Source: an uncultured Prevotella sp.
GTDB lineage: Bacteria; Bacteroidota; Bacteroidia; Bacteroidales; Bacteroidaceae
Length of the DNA: 62,835 bases
Assembly (NCBI GenBank): GCA_958369755.1
Contig: CATXJC010000004.1
Coordinates: forward strand, 1-62,835
Reading direction: 5' to 3'
Shown here one piece after another: positions 51,403 through 59,313 of the stretch. Under the pieces are notes generated by a model. It saw only the letters and a program-made list of their open reading frames with translations. It was not told where the DNA came from and did no database searches. Position numbers and translations under genes: made by a program. The first letter of the stretch is position 1; every line of letters begins with the position of its first letter.

Positions 51403-51933
51403 TTAGAAGTCGTCTTCGAAATCGATGTCTCCCAGATCTTCTTCTTTCATTTTGTCGATGCATTTGTGAATCACATCCATACCATAGCCTCTGCCGAGGG
51501 CGAAGCGGATGAGTTTCATCGAGCGTTCGTAGTCGTTTTTGGCTTTGATGTTTTTATATTTGTTTTTTAGGAGAGGAAGGAGGGTTTCCAAATACATGTC
51601 GTCCTCGATTTCTTCGAAGATTGGGTCGGAGATTTCCTTCGGGATGTGCTTCATCCAGAGAGCCTGTTCCACTTTCCTGCGGCCCCATTTGTTGTATTTT
51701 ATCTTGTCGTTGATAAAGAAGCGGGTGAATCGCTCGTCATCGATGAATTTCTTCTGGGTCAGGAATTCCATATTTCGGGCGATGGCATCCTCTGGGAGTT
51801 CCCATTTCTTCATCTTGTCGAGCATTTCCTGCGAGCAATGTTCGGCTTGTGTGCAGAGAGTGGTGAGCTTCAGGAGTGCCTGCTGCTCTGTCATCGGCTT
51901 CTTGGGGCGCTTGGAGTTGTTATAATATTCCAT
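51403..51933 (-). CDS. recX: RecX-family regulatory protein
   Basis: 176 residues, all-helical, with three tandem three-helix units (LLKLTTLCTQAEHCSQEMLD, FLTQKKFIDDERFTRFFI, KNDYERSMKLIRFALGRGYG). The family caps RecA filaments and limits recombination. The C-terminal tail is acidic (EEDLGDIDFEDDF). recA is not next to it, which is common in Bacteroidales. No SOS-type promoter is recognised upstream because the region is filled with repeats. Confidence 0.88.
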   Translation of the reverse strand: MEYYNNSKRPKKPMTEQQALLKLTTLCTQAEHCSQEMLDKMKKWELPEDAIARNMEFLTQKKFIDDERFTRFFINDKIKYNKWGRRKVEQALWMKHIPKEISDPIFEEIEDDMYLETLLPLLKNKYKNIKAKNDYERSMKLIRFALGRGYGMDVIHKCIDKMKEEDLGDIDFEDDF

Positions 51934-51982
51934 AATGCATTTATGTTTTATTGGGAGGATTACAAATCCTCCGGTTTTGATA

Positions 51983-52295
51983 GGTCGAACCTTTTTTTAC
52001 TGCGGATTGCAAATCCGCAGGGACGCCTGGCGGTGGACTTTCTGGAATCGCCAGGCGTTGTCTTCCGTCAGGCGTTGTCTTCCGTTAGGCGTTGTCTTCC
52101 GTTAGGCGTTGTCTTCCGTTAGGCGTTGTCTTCCGCTAGGCGTTGTCTTCCGTTAGGCGTTGTCTTCCGCTAGGCGTTGTCTTCCGTTAGGCGTTGTCTT
52201 CCGTTAGGCGTTGTCTTCCGTTAGGCGTTCCGCCGGATTTGCAATCCGGCGTCAAAAAATGTTCGACCCTATTATTTTGCGGATTTGCAATCCGC
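51983..52295. repeat. Nested palindromic element with a 17-bp tandem array
   Basis: The outer pair GGTCGAAC (51983) and GTTCGACC (52261) encloses a 9-bp-arm palindrome at 52000-52020 (CTGCGGATT arms), a 10-bp pair ACGCCTGGCG at 52023 and 52049, ten tandem units of GGCGTTGTCTTCCGTTA (52054-52223; a few carry C for T near the end) plus a partial eleventh, and a palindrome at 52232-52250 (GCCGGATT arms). A related palindrome follows at 52279-52295. No ORF fits, since 17 bp breaks frame. It lies between recX and prmC. Confidence 0.93.
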
Positions 52296-52307
52296 TTATC
52301 TAATAGA

Positions 52308-53279
52308 CTATTTCATAGCTCGCATCATTCTCTTCTTTCCAAAAGCATCTTCCTTGGTTTCTATATCCTTGAAATCAAGTTTTAGCAGCATTTCCCGGGT
52401 CTCCTTTTCGTAGATAGGATTAATCTCGAAGTATAATGCTCCTCCGGATTTGAGTGCTGAAGATGCATATTCGGCGATGGCTCTGTAGAATTTCAGCGGG
52501 TCTTCATCGGGAACGAAGAGGGCGAGGCTCGGTTCGTGCTCCAGCACATTCTTTTCCATATCCGCTTTCTCCTTTTCGCAGATATAAGGAGGATTGCTCA
52601 CGATGAGGTCCCATTTTTGGGTGGAAGGTGTCTTTGCTTCCCCCTTGGGCTTCACAACCTCTTTATCATCGTTGCCCTTCATTTTTTCGTTATCAGTCTC
52701 TGCTGCTTTTGGCAAAGCCAATGCATCCTGATGTTCTATTCTGACATTTCCGGCTTTCATCATTTCCACATTTCCTTGTGCTATTCGGAGGGCATCTTCC
52801 GAAATATCCCATCCTGTAACCTCAGAATTAGGAATGTTGAGTCCTAATGTGATGGCAATGCAGCCGGATCCTGTGCAAATATCAAGAATCAGCTTAGCGT
52901 CGTCTGTCGCCTGAGGAGAATTTCCCGAAGAATCTCCCGAAGAAACGATTGATTTTTCAATCATATCCTTCTCTATCCACTGGCAGAGTTCTGCGGTTTC
53001 CGGTCTCGGAATCAGCACGCCTGGCTCCACGTGAAAGGGCCTGCCGGCAAAGTCGGCTTCGCCCAAAACATACTGCACAGGTTCTCCTTTTTGCAGTCTT
53101 ATGATAATTTCTTCCAGTTTTCTTTCCTCGTCTGCAGATATTTCATTAACTTTGCCGCCGATAATGTCGGTCAGCGTCATTCCGTACTTCACATCGAGTA
53201 CGGTGCGGACGATAGCCTGTGCTTCGCCAGCATCATAAAGTGGGGTGAGGGATTGCCAAAGTTGCTGATACGTTTTCAT
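52308..53279 (-). CDS. prmC: Release factor glutamine methyltransferase
   Basis: N5-glutamine methyltransferase acting on the GGQ motif of RF1 and RF2. SAM motif ILDICTGSGCIAITL (about 131-145), NPPY catalytic motif in IVSNPPYICEKEK (about 229), and GVLIPRPETAEL. 324 residues against about 280 usual. The excess is two low-complexity inserts: Ser/Asp-rich near residues 109-127 and Lys/Glu-rich near 191-221 just before NPPY. I start at MKTYQQLWQS (53279); the frame is open to 53315. A TACCTTTG box (minus strand, 53320-53313) lies 34 bp upstream. Confidence 0.93.
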   Translation of the reverse strand: MKTYQQLWQSLTPLYDAGEAQAIVRTVLDVKYGMTLTDIIGGKVNEISADEERKLEEIIIRLQKGEPVQYVLGEADFAGRPFHVEPGVLIPRPETAELCQWIEKDMIEKSIVSSGDSSGNSPQATDDAKLILDICTGSGCIAITLGLNIPNSEVTGWDISEDALRIAQGNVEMMKAGNVRIEHQDALALPKAAETDNEKMKGNDDKEVVKPKGEAKTPSTQKWDLIVSNPPYICEKEKADMEKNVLEHEPSLALFVPDEDPLKFYRAIAEYASSALKSGGALYFEINPIYEKETREMLLKLDFKDIETKEDAFGKKRMMRAMK

Positions 53280-53366
53280 CTTGATATTGCTTGTTGCGAT
53301 TTGATTTGAGAGCAAAGGTACGACATTTTATCGAAAATGAGTAAGAAAATTGAAGAAAAATAGGAT

Positions 53367-54404
53367 ATGGAACGAAATAAAGTATCTTTTCAGAATCCGC
53401 AGACGGGCGAACCGCTTAGCCAGCAGGAGATAGATGAAATGTTCATGCGCCGCTGCCTGCAGTTGGCTAAGAACGGTAGGCAGAATGCGAAGCCTAATCC
53501 GATGGTGGGCGCCGTCATCGTGAGCGAAGAGGGCAGAATCATCGGCGAGGGCTATCATGTAAGATGTGGTGAGGGGCACGCTGAAGTTAATGCCTTTGCT
53601 TCAGTTAAGCCTGAAGATGAGCATCTGTTAAGCCAAGCCACTATCTATGTGAGTCTCGAACCCTGTTCTCATTATGGCAAGACGCCTCCTTGTGCCGACC
53701 TTATCGTAAGAAAAGGTGTAAGGAGATGTGTCTGTGGCTGCGTGGATCCTTTCGCCAAGGTGCAGGGTCGGGGAATCCGGAAAATTCGTGAGGCAGGCAT
53801 CGAGGTAACGGTGGGTGTTCTAGAGGCGGAATGCCTCGAACTGAACAAGCGTTTCATCACTTTCAATACCCATCAGCGACCATACATCATCCTGAAATGG
53901 GCGCAGACTGCGAATGGTTTTCTGGATAATAATTATCAGGGAATGGCGATTTCTTCACCATTTACCAAGATGCTTTCGCATAAGCTTCGTGCCGAGAACG
54001 ACGCCATCCTGGTAGGTAGAATCACCGATGAGCGTGACCATAGCCAGCTCAACGTGAGAGACTGGAGCGGCAAGGACCCGATGCGACTGGTCATCGACCG
54101 CCATCATCCTTGTTTCGAGGGTTTGGATTTCTCCAAGGGCAAGGAAGAGGTGTTGAAGCAGATGATGCAGTACCTATATAATAATAAGGTGCAATCGCTG
54201 ATAGTAGAAGGTGGCGCCATCACCCATCAGGCTTTCCTCGATGCCGGATTATGGGATGAAATCAGGGTAGAAACATCTTTATCCACATCTGTGGAAAACG
54301 TGGTAACTGCCGGGACAGCAGCACCAAAGCTTCCTCATAACATCCGCTTAATCAACCATGAGGTGTATGATAATAATATAATAAATAATTACGAACGAGT
54401 ATGA
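53367..54404 (+). CDS. ribD: Bifunctional riboflavin deaminase/reductase RibD
   Basis: 345 residues. The N-terminal deaminase has the zinc motif GHAEVNAF and EPCSHYGKTPPCADL. The C-terminal reductase has ILKWAQTANGFL and SLIVEGGAITHQAFLDAGLW. It catalyses the second and third steps of riboflavin synthesis from GTP. No riboswitch-like leader fits: only 51 bp separate it from prmC. Its stop overlaps the start of the small ORF that follows (ATGA). The stretch YLYNNKVQS contains a variant of the dispersed TATA-rich 16-mer. Confidence 0.95.
   Translation: MERNKVSFQNPQTGEPLSQQEIDEMFMRRCLQLAKNGRQNAKPNPMVGAVIVSEEGRIIGEGYHVRCGEGHAEVNAFASVKPEDEHLLSQATIYVSLEPCSHYGKTPPCADLIVRKGVRRCVCGCVDPFAKVQGRGIRKIREAGIEVTVGVLEAECLELNKRFITFNTHQRPYIILKWAQTANGFLDNNYQGMAISSPFTKMLSHKLRAENDAILVGRITDERDHSQLNVRDWSGKDPMRLVIDRHHPCFEGLDFSKGKEEVLKQMMQYLYNNKVQSLIVEGGAITHQAFLDAGLWDEIRVETSLSTSVENVVTAGTAAPKLPHNIRLINHEVYDNNIINNYERV
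54175..54191 (+). repeat. Variant 16-mer (TATATAATAATAAGGTG) inside ribD
   Basis: Seventeen-base variant of the dispersed motif within coding sequence, plus strand. Confidence 0.5.
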
Positions 54405-54559
54405 GCAATAGATTTACATCGCGCCTGAGCGATAACGATGATTTCAAGAGAGACGAGTTGATTCGCAAAATAGAGCACGCCGTGGAGCACATGACGCTCG
54501 CTGAACTGGAAGCCCTGTCGTATGATATGTTTACCAAGGGTTACATCCAGGATTACTAA
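54401..54559 (+). CDS. 52-residue protein coupled to ribD
   Basis: ATG at 54401 overlaps the ribD stop (ATGA). It reads MSNRFTSRLSDNDDFKRDEL... to a YIQDY end: an acidic, probably helical polypeptide with a second helix around HMTLAELEALSYDMFTKG. No signal peptide or TM. The tight coupling and clean frame suggest a real gene. It resembles small conserved Bacteroidales proteins of unknown function found after ribD, but I cannot confirm this. Confidence 0.7.
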   Translation: MSNRFTSRLSDNDDFKRDELIRKIEHAVEHMTLAELEALSYDMFTKGYIQDY

Positions 54560-54573
54560 AAGCTATTTCGCAG

Positions 54574-54764
54574 CACGCCCTGAAAGGGCAGAAGCTCCTA
54601 GCCCAGGGCAGCGCCCTGGATTTAAAGTGATATAATAAAATCGCCCTGAAAGGGCAAAAGCTTTCATTTCCAAAGCTTTTGCCCTTTCAGGGCGACTTTC
54701 TTGTGTTTATCCTAAAACCCAGGGTGTTACCCTGGGCTAGGAGCTTCTGCCCTTTCAGGGCGTG
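54574..54764. repeat. Nested palindromic element A, downstream of the GH2 gene
   Basis: Outer arms 54574-54607 and 54731-54764 are perfect 34-bp complements. Inner arms 54642-54664 and 54672-54694 are perfect 23-bp complements containing GCCCTGAAAGGGCAAAAGCT. Each arm also has small internal palindromes (GCCCTGAAAGGGC). A related element lies on the other side of the GH2 gene at 58252. Intergenic, 15 bp after the small ORF and 36 bp before the GH2 stop. Confidence 0.93.
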
Positions 54765-54799
54765 TGGGTATGAACTATAATACCCATATTTCTATTTCC

Positions 54800-57700
54800 T
54801 TATTTCGCCATTGGAGTGAAGCGCAAGGTGAACTCATGAGCTCCTGTCGGAGTCATGTACTGTGGCAGACAAGAGTCACCACCACAGCTGCGGTTACCGA
54901 TGCCACGCTGCCAGAAATCGAAGTGAGCGAAAATCTGGTTAGAGCGTACCAGGTCGTAAGGATGCTTGCCACCATAGAATACATCGTAGTTGAACTGGGC
55001 ATCATCGAAGTGAGACAACGAGAAGGCTACCATGCCCTCGGTGGTAATCTGCAACTTCGTACTGTTGTTGTCGAGTGTCAACTGGCGCAGGCCCTGGCGG
55101 TCGCCCATGGTCTGAGGAGCACTCTGCTCTTCGAACATGCCATCCACGGTGGTCTTGTACAAACCTAACAACGAACCTCTCTGGCGGTCGATGTAGTTGC
55201 TCCAAGGACCCTTGGCATAATACTCCACGTTCTCGAAACCAGGAGCAAACTGCATGGCAATACCAATTTTTCGGGTTTCCTCAGAAGAATTGTTGGTAGT
55301 TACCTTCATATCCACGGTTCCGTTAGGATAGATGATGTAAGCAATCTGGTGAGTATCCTTACCGTTGGTAACGGCAGTTTCCACAACCACGTTCTTGCCC
55401 TGCTTCTTAGGAGCCTTCACCATCATTTTCTTGCCGGTGAGTGCACCCTCTTCCTTATTCTCGTTCTCGGCAACACCACCTGTAGCACCCAGGTTCACGT
55501 TGTCGTTGGCGATGCGGCGGAAACCGTTGAAGTCAGGACCAGCGTTAGGCTGAACGAGCTGAGTATTGCGATAAGTCCAGTTGGCGAGGGTTCCATCCTC
55601 TGCGAATGTGATGCTGAAATCCTTGCCGGTGATGGTGTTATCCTTCACCTTCAGCTTGCCCTTCTCCTGGATAGCTGGCAATTTGCCATGGTCTTTCTGT
55701 ACGAAGGTAGGGTCGGCAACAGATGTGCCACCTGCGTTCTCTGCAGAAAGCTTGAACTGCTGCTGAGCCATCTCATAACCCTGCTTGCTCCAGGAAGTTG
55801 ACTTCTTCAGAACAAGGCTGAAGGTGATGACATACTCTGCCTTATCATCTACAGCGGTGGTGTATGGGATGTTGATATCGCAGGTCTTGCCTGGCAATAC
55901 AGATGGGATAGCCACCTGGTTCTTCTCTACAGAAACGCCGTTGCGGAGCACCTCGTAGCTGAGATCATAGATGTCAGCCAGGTTGGTGAATGCGCACTTG
56001 TTCTTCAGGGTGAGTACGCGGCTGTAGAAAGACTCGAAGTTTACATCTCTATAAACATACTTCACCTCGGTGAGCTTGGCTGTCCACTCTCTGCCTGGAG
56101 TAATGATACCGTTGCTCATGAAGTCGCCCTGGAATCCTCTGTAACCGTTGTTCATCTTGGTATAGTCGTAACCGGATGTGTAGTAGTGGAGTCCGGTCTT
56201 AGGATCCTTCAGAGGAAGACCCTTGCGGATGCGGCGTGTATCGTAGATTCCCTGGTCAACCCAATCCCAGATGCAGCCACCGGTAATACCTGTACTTGCC
56301 TCGATGAGATCCCAGTATTCCTGCAGGTTACCCACTGCCTGACCCATGGCATGAGCATACTCACAGATGAAGTAAGGCTTGTCGTTGAGGCCGTTCATCT
56401 GCTTTTTCACTACCTCGATTCTTGGATACATGTCTGAACCGAAATCTGAGTACTTGGCACCGTGCTTGTAGCCCTCGTAGTGAACCCAAGCATCGCGACC
56501 AGGCAGGAGTTCCTTCACCTTATCGTAGGTAGCTTGGAAGTTGTCGCCACCGCCCGACTCGTTACCGAGCGACCAGAATACCACGCTAGGATGGTTGCGG
56601 TCTCTCAATACCATGCGCTCTGTGCGGTCCACGTAGGCTGCACGCCAGGTTGGGTTGTTGGAGAGAGATTGGTTGTTGTGGCACTCTACGTCAGCCTCAT
56701 CCATACAGTATAATCCGTAGTAGTCGAACATCGCATACATCTTAGCCTGACGAGGATAGTGGCTGGTACGGACGGTGTTCACGTTAGCCTGCTTCATCAG
56801 GATTACGTCGCGAAGCATGGTTTCCACATCAATGGCGTGACCATAGAGTGGGTGAATATCCTGGGTATTGACACCCTTGAAGAATACTCGCTTGCCGTTT
56901 ACATAAACCAGTTTATCCTTGATGGTCACCTCTCTGAAACCGTATTTGGTAGAGAATACCATCTCTTCCTGGTCGCCTGTCTTCTGGCGAACGATAACGG
57001 TATAGAGGTTAGGCTGCTCTGAGGTCCAGGCCTTCAGACCGGTGAGGTTGTCAATGGTAAGGCGGCAGTTCTTCTGAGCATCCTTTGCGGTCATCGCTAC
57101 CTGAGCAGACTGCTTGGCAACAGACTTACCCTGTGGATCGAGAAGCTCGATCTCCAGCGTCTTCTCAGATTTCTCCTTGGCTGCATTATCGATGGTCAGG
57201 TCAACATTCAGGTTGCCTGATGTGTAATCCTTGTTCAGGGCAGATGTGATGTAATGATCTGCTACGAAAGTCTTTGGAGTAGCTACGAGATAAACATCGC
57301 GGTGGATACCACCCAGGTGCCACATATCCTGTCCCTCCAGGTAAGAACCGTCGCTCCAGCGGTAAACGCGAACCGATACGTTGTTGTCGCCCTTGCGAAC
57401 GAGGTTGGTAACATCGAAGTCTGCATCGGTGTTGGCACCCTGTGAATAGCCGGCATACTTACCGTTTACCCAAACCACGATGGCGCTGCAGGCACCGTCG
57501 AAGTGCAGGAACACACGCTTTCCAGTTTCCCAACCCTCAGGCAGGTTGAAGTTACGGCGATAAGAACCTACCGGATTCTTGTCGAAATTATCCTTGAAGG
57601 CTGTGATGAACGGCGGTTTGTTCTCGAAAGGATAGCCCACATTATTATATACAGGCACATCATATCCTGCCATTTCCCAGTTCAGAGGCACCTGGAGTTC

Positions 57701-58093
57701 CTTCCATGAAGAAACATCTGCGTTGTCTGCCCAGAAATCATCCTTCTCAGGCTTGCCCTGCTTCCAGTCGGCTGTGTAGTGGAATTTCCACTTTCCGTTG
57801 AGCAGGAGATAGTTGGCGTGCTTAGGAGTGAGCCATGGGAATTTGAAGTAATCGTCCTTCTGCATGGTGGCAGTAGAAGAATAAGGCACGAAAGTAGCGT
57901 GCGCCTTTTCCTTGCGATCCTCAAACTTAGTCTCGTCTTCTACCCATTTGTCGGTAAATGGACAGACGTCAACTTTGGTCTCCACCACCTTCTTCACCTT
58001 TTTCTTGGTGTGTCTAGGTTGTGCAATAGCTGATGCGCTGAAGAGGAAGGTCAATGCAACCGCAGCTCCCCAAAATAAATGTTTTTGTTTCAT
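54800..58093 (-). CDS. Exported GH2-family beta-galactosidase
   Basis: 1097 residues. It has a signal peptide (cleavage near SAIAQ, residue 25) and a basic linker (HTKKKVKKV). The GH2 sugar-binding domain (KELQVPLNWEMAGYDVPVYN) and immunoglobulin-like domain precede the TIM barrel with acid/base Glu about 512 (FWSLGNESGG) and nucleophile Glu about 578 (YFICEYAHAMG). A LacZ-type C-terminal domain (GRQGLRQLTLDNN-like, FTLRFTPMAK end) follows. It probably acts on galactosides in the periplasm. No SusC/D pair is adjacent, so it is not an obvious polysaccharide utilisation locus. Confidence 0.94.
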   Translation of the reverse strand: MKQKHLFWGAAVALTFLFSASAIAQPRHTKKKVKKVVETKVDVCPFTDKWVEDETKFEDRKEKAHATFVPYSSTATMQKDDYFKFPWLTPKHANYLLLNGKWKFHYTADWKQGKPEKDDFWADNADVSSWKELQVPLNWEMAGYDVPVYNNVGYPFENKPPFITAFKDNFDKNPVGSYRRNFNLPEGWETGKRVFLHFDGACSAIVVWVNGKYAGYSQGANTDADFDVTNLVRKGDNNVSVRVYRWSDGSYLEGQDMWHLGGIHRDVYLVATPKTFVADHYITSALNKDYTSGNLNVDLTIDNAAKEKSEKTLEIELLDPQGKSVAKQSAQVAMTAKDAQKNCRLTIDNLTGLKAWTSEQPNLYTVIVRQKTGDQEEMVFSTKYGFREVTIKDKLVYVNGKRVFFKGVNTQDIHPLYGHAIDVETMLRDVILMKQANVNTVRTSHYPRQAKMYAMFDYYGLYCMDEADVECHNNQSLSNNPTWRAAYVDRTERMVLRDRNHPSVVFWSLGNESGGGDNFQATYDKVKELLPGRDAWVHYEGYKHGAKYSDFGSDMYPRIEVVKKQMNGLNDKPYFICEYAHAMGQAVGNLQEYWDLIEASTGITGGCIWDWVDQGIYDTRRIRKGLPLKDPKTGLHYYTSGYDYTKMNNGYRGFQGDFMSNGIITPGREWTAKLTEVKYVYRDVNFESFYSRVLTLKNKCAFTNLADIYDLSYEVLRNGVSVEKNQVAIPSVLPGKTCDINIPYTTAVDDKAEYVITFSLVLKKSTSWSKQGYEMAQQQFKLSAENAGGTSVADPTFVQKDHGKLPAIQEKGKLKVKDNTITGKDFSITFAEDGTLANWTYRNTQLVQPNAGPDFNGFRRIANDNVNLGATGGVAENENKEEGALTGKKMMVKAPKKQGKNVVVETAVTNGKDTHQIAYIIYPNGTVDMKVTTNNSSEETRKIGIAMQFAPGFENVEYYAKGPWSNYIDRQRGSLLGLYKTTVDGMFEEQSAPQTMGDRQGLRQLTLDNNSTKLQITTEGMVAFSLSHFDDAQFNYDVFYGGKHPYDLVRSNQIFAHFDFWQRGIGNRSCGGDSCLPQYMTPTGAHEFTLRFTPMAK

Positions 58094-58154
58094 TGTCTGG
58101 TTGAATTATTAATAATTACAAGTTAGCTAGTTATGAATCTATTTAGATTTGGTG

Positions 58155-58186
58155 CAAATTTACGATTAATTCCTGAAACCTCCAAA
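58155..58186 (-). promoter_or_regulatory. Consensus promoter of the GH2 beta-galactosidase
   Basis: Minus strand TTTG (58186-58183), 20-bp spacer, TAAATTTG (58162-58155). The start codon lies 62 bp on. Confidence 0.85.
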
Positions 58187-58251
58187 TTATTTTTGTATTT
58201 TCGTATCCTGGAGGATAAAATAAACCGACCTGTATGGTTGAAATTACCCAA

Positions 58252-58455
58252 TACGCCCTGAAAGGGCAGAAGCTCCTAGCCCAGGGCATCGCCCTGGGTA
58301 ATTATGAACGCAAACCCGTCGCCCTGTAAGGGCAAAAGCTTTCAAAGAACCATGCAGTAAACAAAGCTTTTGCCCTTACAGGGCGTCTTATTGATTGCTA
58401 TTATACCCAGGGCGATGCCCTGGGCTAAGAGCTTTTGGGCTTTCAGCCCGTTTCA
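58252..58455. repeat. Nested palindromic element B, upstream of the GH2 gene
   Basis: Inner arms 58320-58342 and 58363-58385 are perfect 23-bp complements with GGGCAAAAGCTTT. The outer arms (about 58254-58298 and 58406-58450) share CCCAGGGC and AGCTCCTAGCCCAGGGC-type blocks with element A but have diverged on the right side (GGGCTTTCAGCCC). Same architecture and word content as element A. Confidence 0.9.
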
Positions 58456-58591
58456 ACCGTACTGTTAGAAATAAACAGCCCCAGTCCTTTTGGGGGCTTC
58501 ATTGATGACCGGTGCCTGCTTGCGCCTTGTAAGTATTATCGCTGTTGCTTGTAAGTACTGTCGCAGTTACATCGGTTTTACGTAAAAAGTC

Positions 58592-59065
58592 TTATCCTTT
58601 TCTTCCGAAATCGGCTGGAATCTCGCCCCACTTCTTCGTTTCCCATTTAAAGATAGGGACGGTGATGGGGTGGGTGCGGAGCCAGTTTTCGGCACGTGCG
58701 ATGACCTGATAGAGCTGCTCGGTTTGAGGAGTGCGCTCCAGCTTGGTCTTGCATTGTTTCTTGTTTACCCAGAGCTGGGCATTTACGCTGTCGCTGTAGA
58801 TTACCTTGTCGGTAATGCCTTTCTGGGCCATCAGAGCGAGGGCGTGGACGATGGCGAGGAACTCGCCGATGTTGTTGGTGCCGTGGATAGGACCATAGTG
58901 GAAAACCTGCGCACCAGTCTGAAGATCAATGCATTGGTATTCCATCGGACCGGGATTTCCGGAGCAGGCTGCATCCACAGCCCAGGCGTTCGCCTTCACC
59001 TCATTGGGCAAAGGCAAGACTGTATCGTTTCTCCATGAAGGAGGATTTACGGGCATGTTACTCAT
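58592..59065 (-). CDS. RNase H family protein
   Basis: 157-residue RNase H fold. Acidic catalytic residues are visible in order: Asp in VDAACSGNPG, Glu in NNIGEFLAIVHAL, Asp in IYSDSVNAQLW and Asp in EIPADFGRKG. This is a type I layout without the N-terminal hybrid-binding domain. It would cut RNA in RNA-DNA hybrids. It differs from typical RnhA in its N-terminal 28-residue extension. The gene is separate from argS, with a terminator between. Confidence 0.9.
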   Translation of the reverse strand: MSNMPVNPPSWRNDTVLPLPNEVKANAWAVDAACSGNPGPMEYQCIDLQTGAQVFHYGPIHGTNNIGEFLAIVHALALMAQKGITDKVIYSDSVNAQLWVNKKQCKTKLERTPQTEQLYQVIARAENWLRTHPITVPIFKWETKKWGEIPADFGRKG

Positions 59066-59169
59066 TTGCGTTTCTTTTATTTGTTTCTATTATTTGATAG
59101 ATGATTTGTGTTTTACTGAACCGCATACGAGAGTTCTGTATTGGTATTACTGACCTGTAATAAAAAAGA

Positions 59170-59209
59170 AATGAGCAAGCCCCAAAGTCTGGCTCTGGGG
59201 ATGCTCATT
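59170..59209 (-). terminator. Terminator downstream of argS
   Basis: Arms AATGAGCA (59170-59177) and TGCTCATT (59202-59209), extended by CCCC/GGGG inside, with an A-rich side that becomes the U tract on the minus strand. About 105 bp after the argS stop. Confidence 0.75.
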
Positions 59210-59313
59210 ATTTGTCAATAGTCAATATTCATTTTTTAAATTGTAGGTTAATTATATCTTGAGAAGTTTTTCAGGAGTGCTATATTCCTGACAACTTCTA
59301 ATTACCTAAAATT

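Larger units (their letters stand above)
58094..58591. other. 498-bp gap with GH2 promoter and palindromic element B
   Basis: Holds the GH2 promoter (58155-58186) and element B (58252-58455). The rest, about 58456-58591, is plain sequence with no ORF, ending just after the RNase H gene stop on the minus strand. Confidence 0.75.

Noticed and set aside
51983..52295. ORFs through the 17-bp tandem array (for example from 52194)
   Set aside because: The unit is not a multiple of three, the frame is broken by palindromes and no start has a ribosome-binding site.
54800..58093. GH2 gene as part of a polysaccharide utilisation locus
   Set aside because: No SusC/SusD pair, hybrid two-component sensor or other glycosidase lies next to it within the window.
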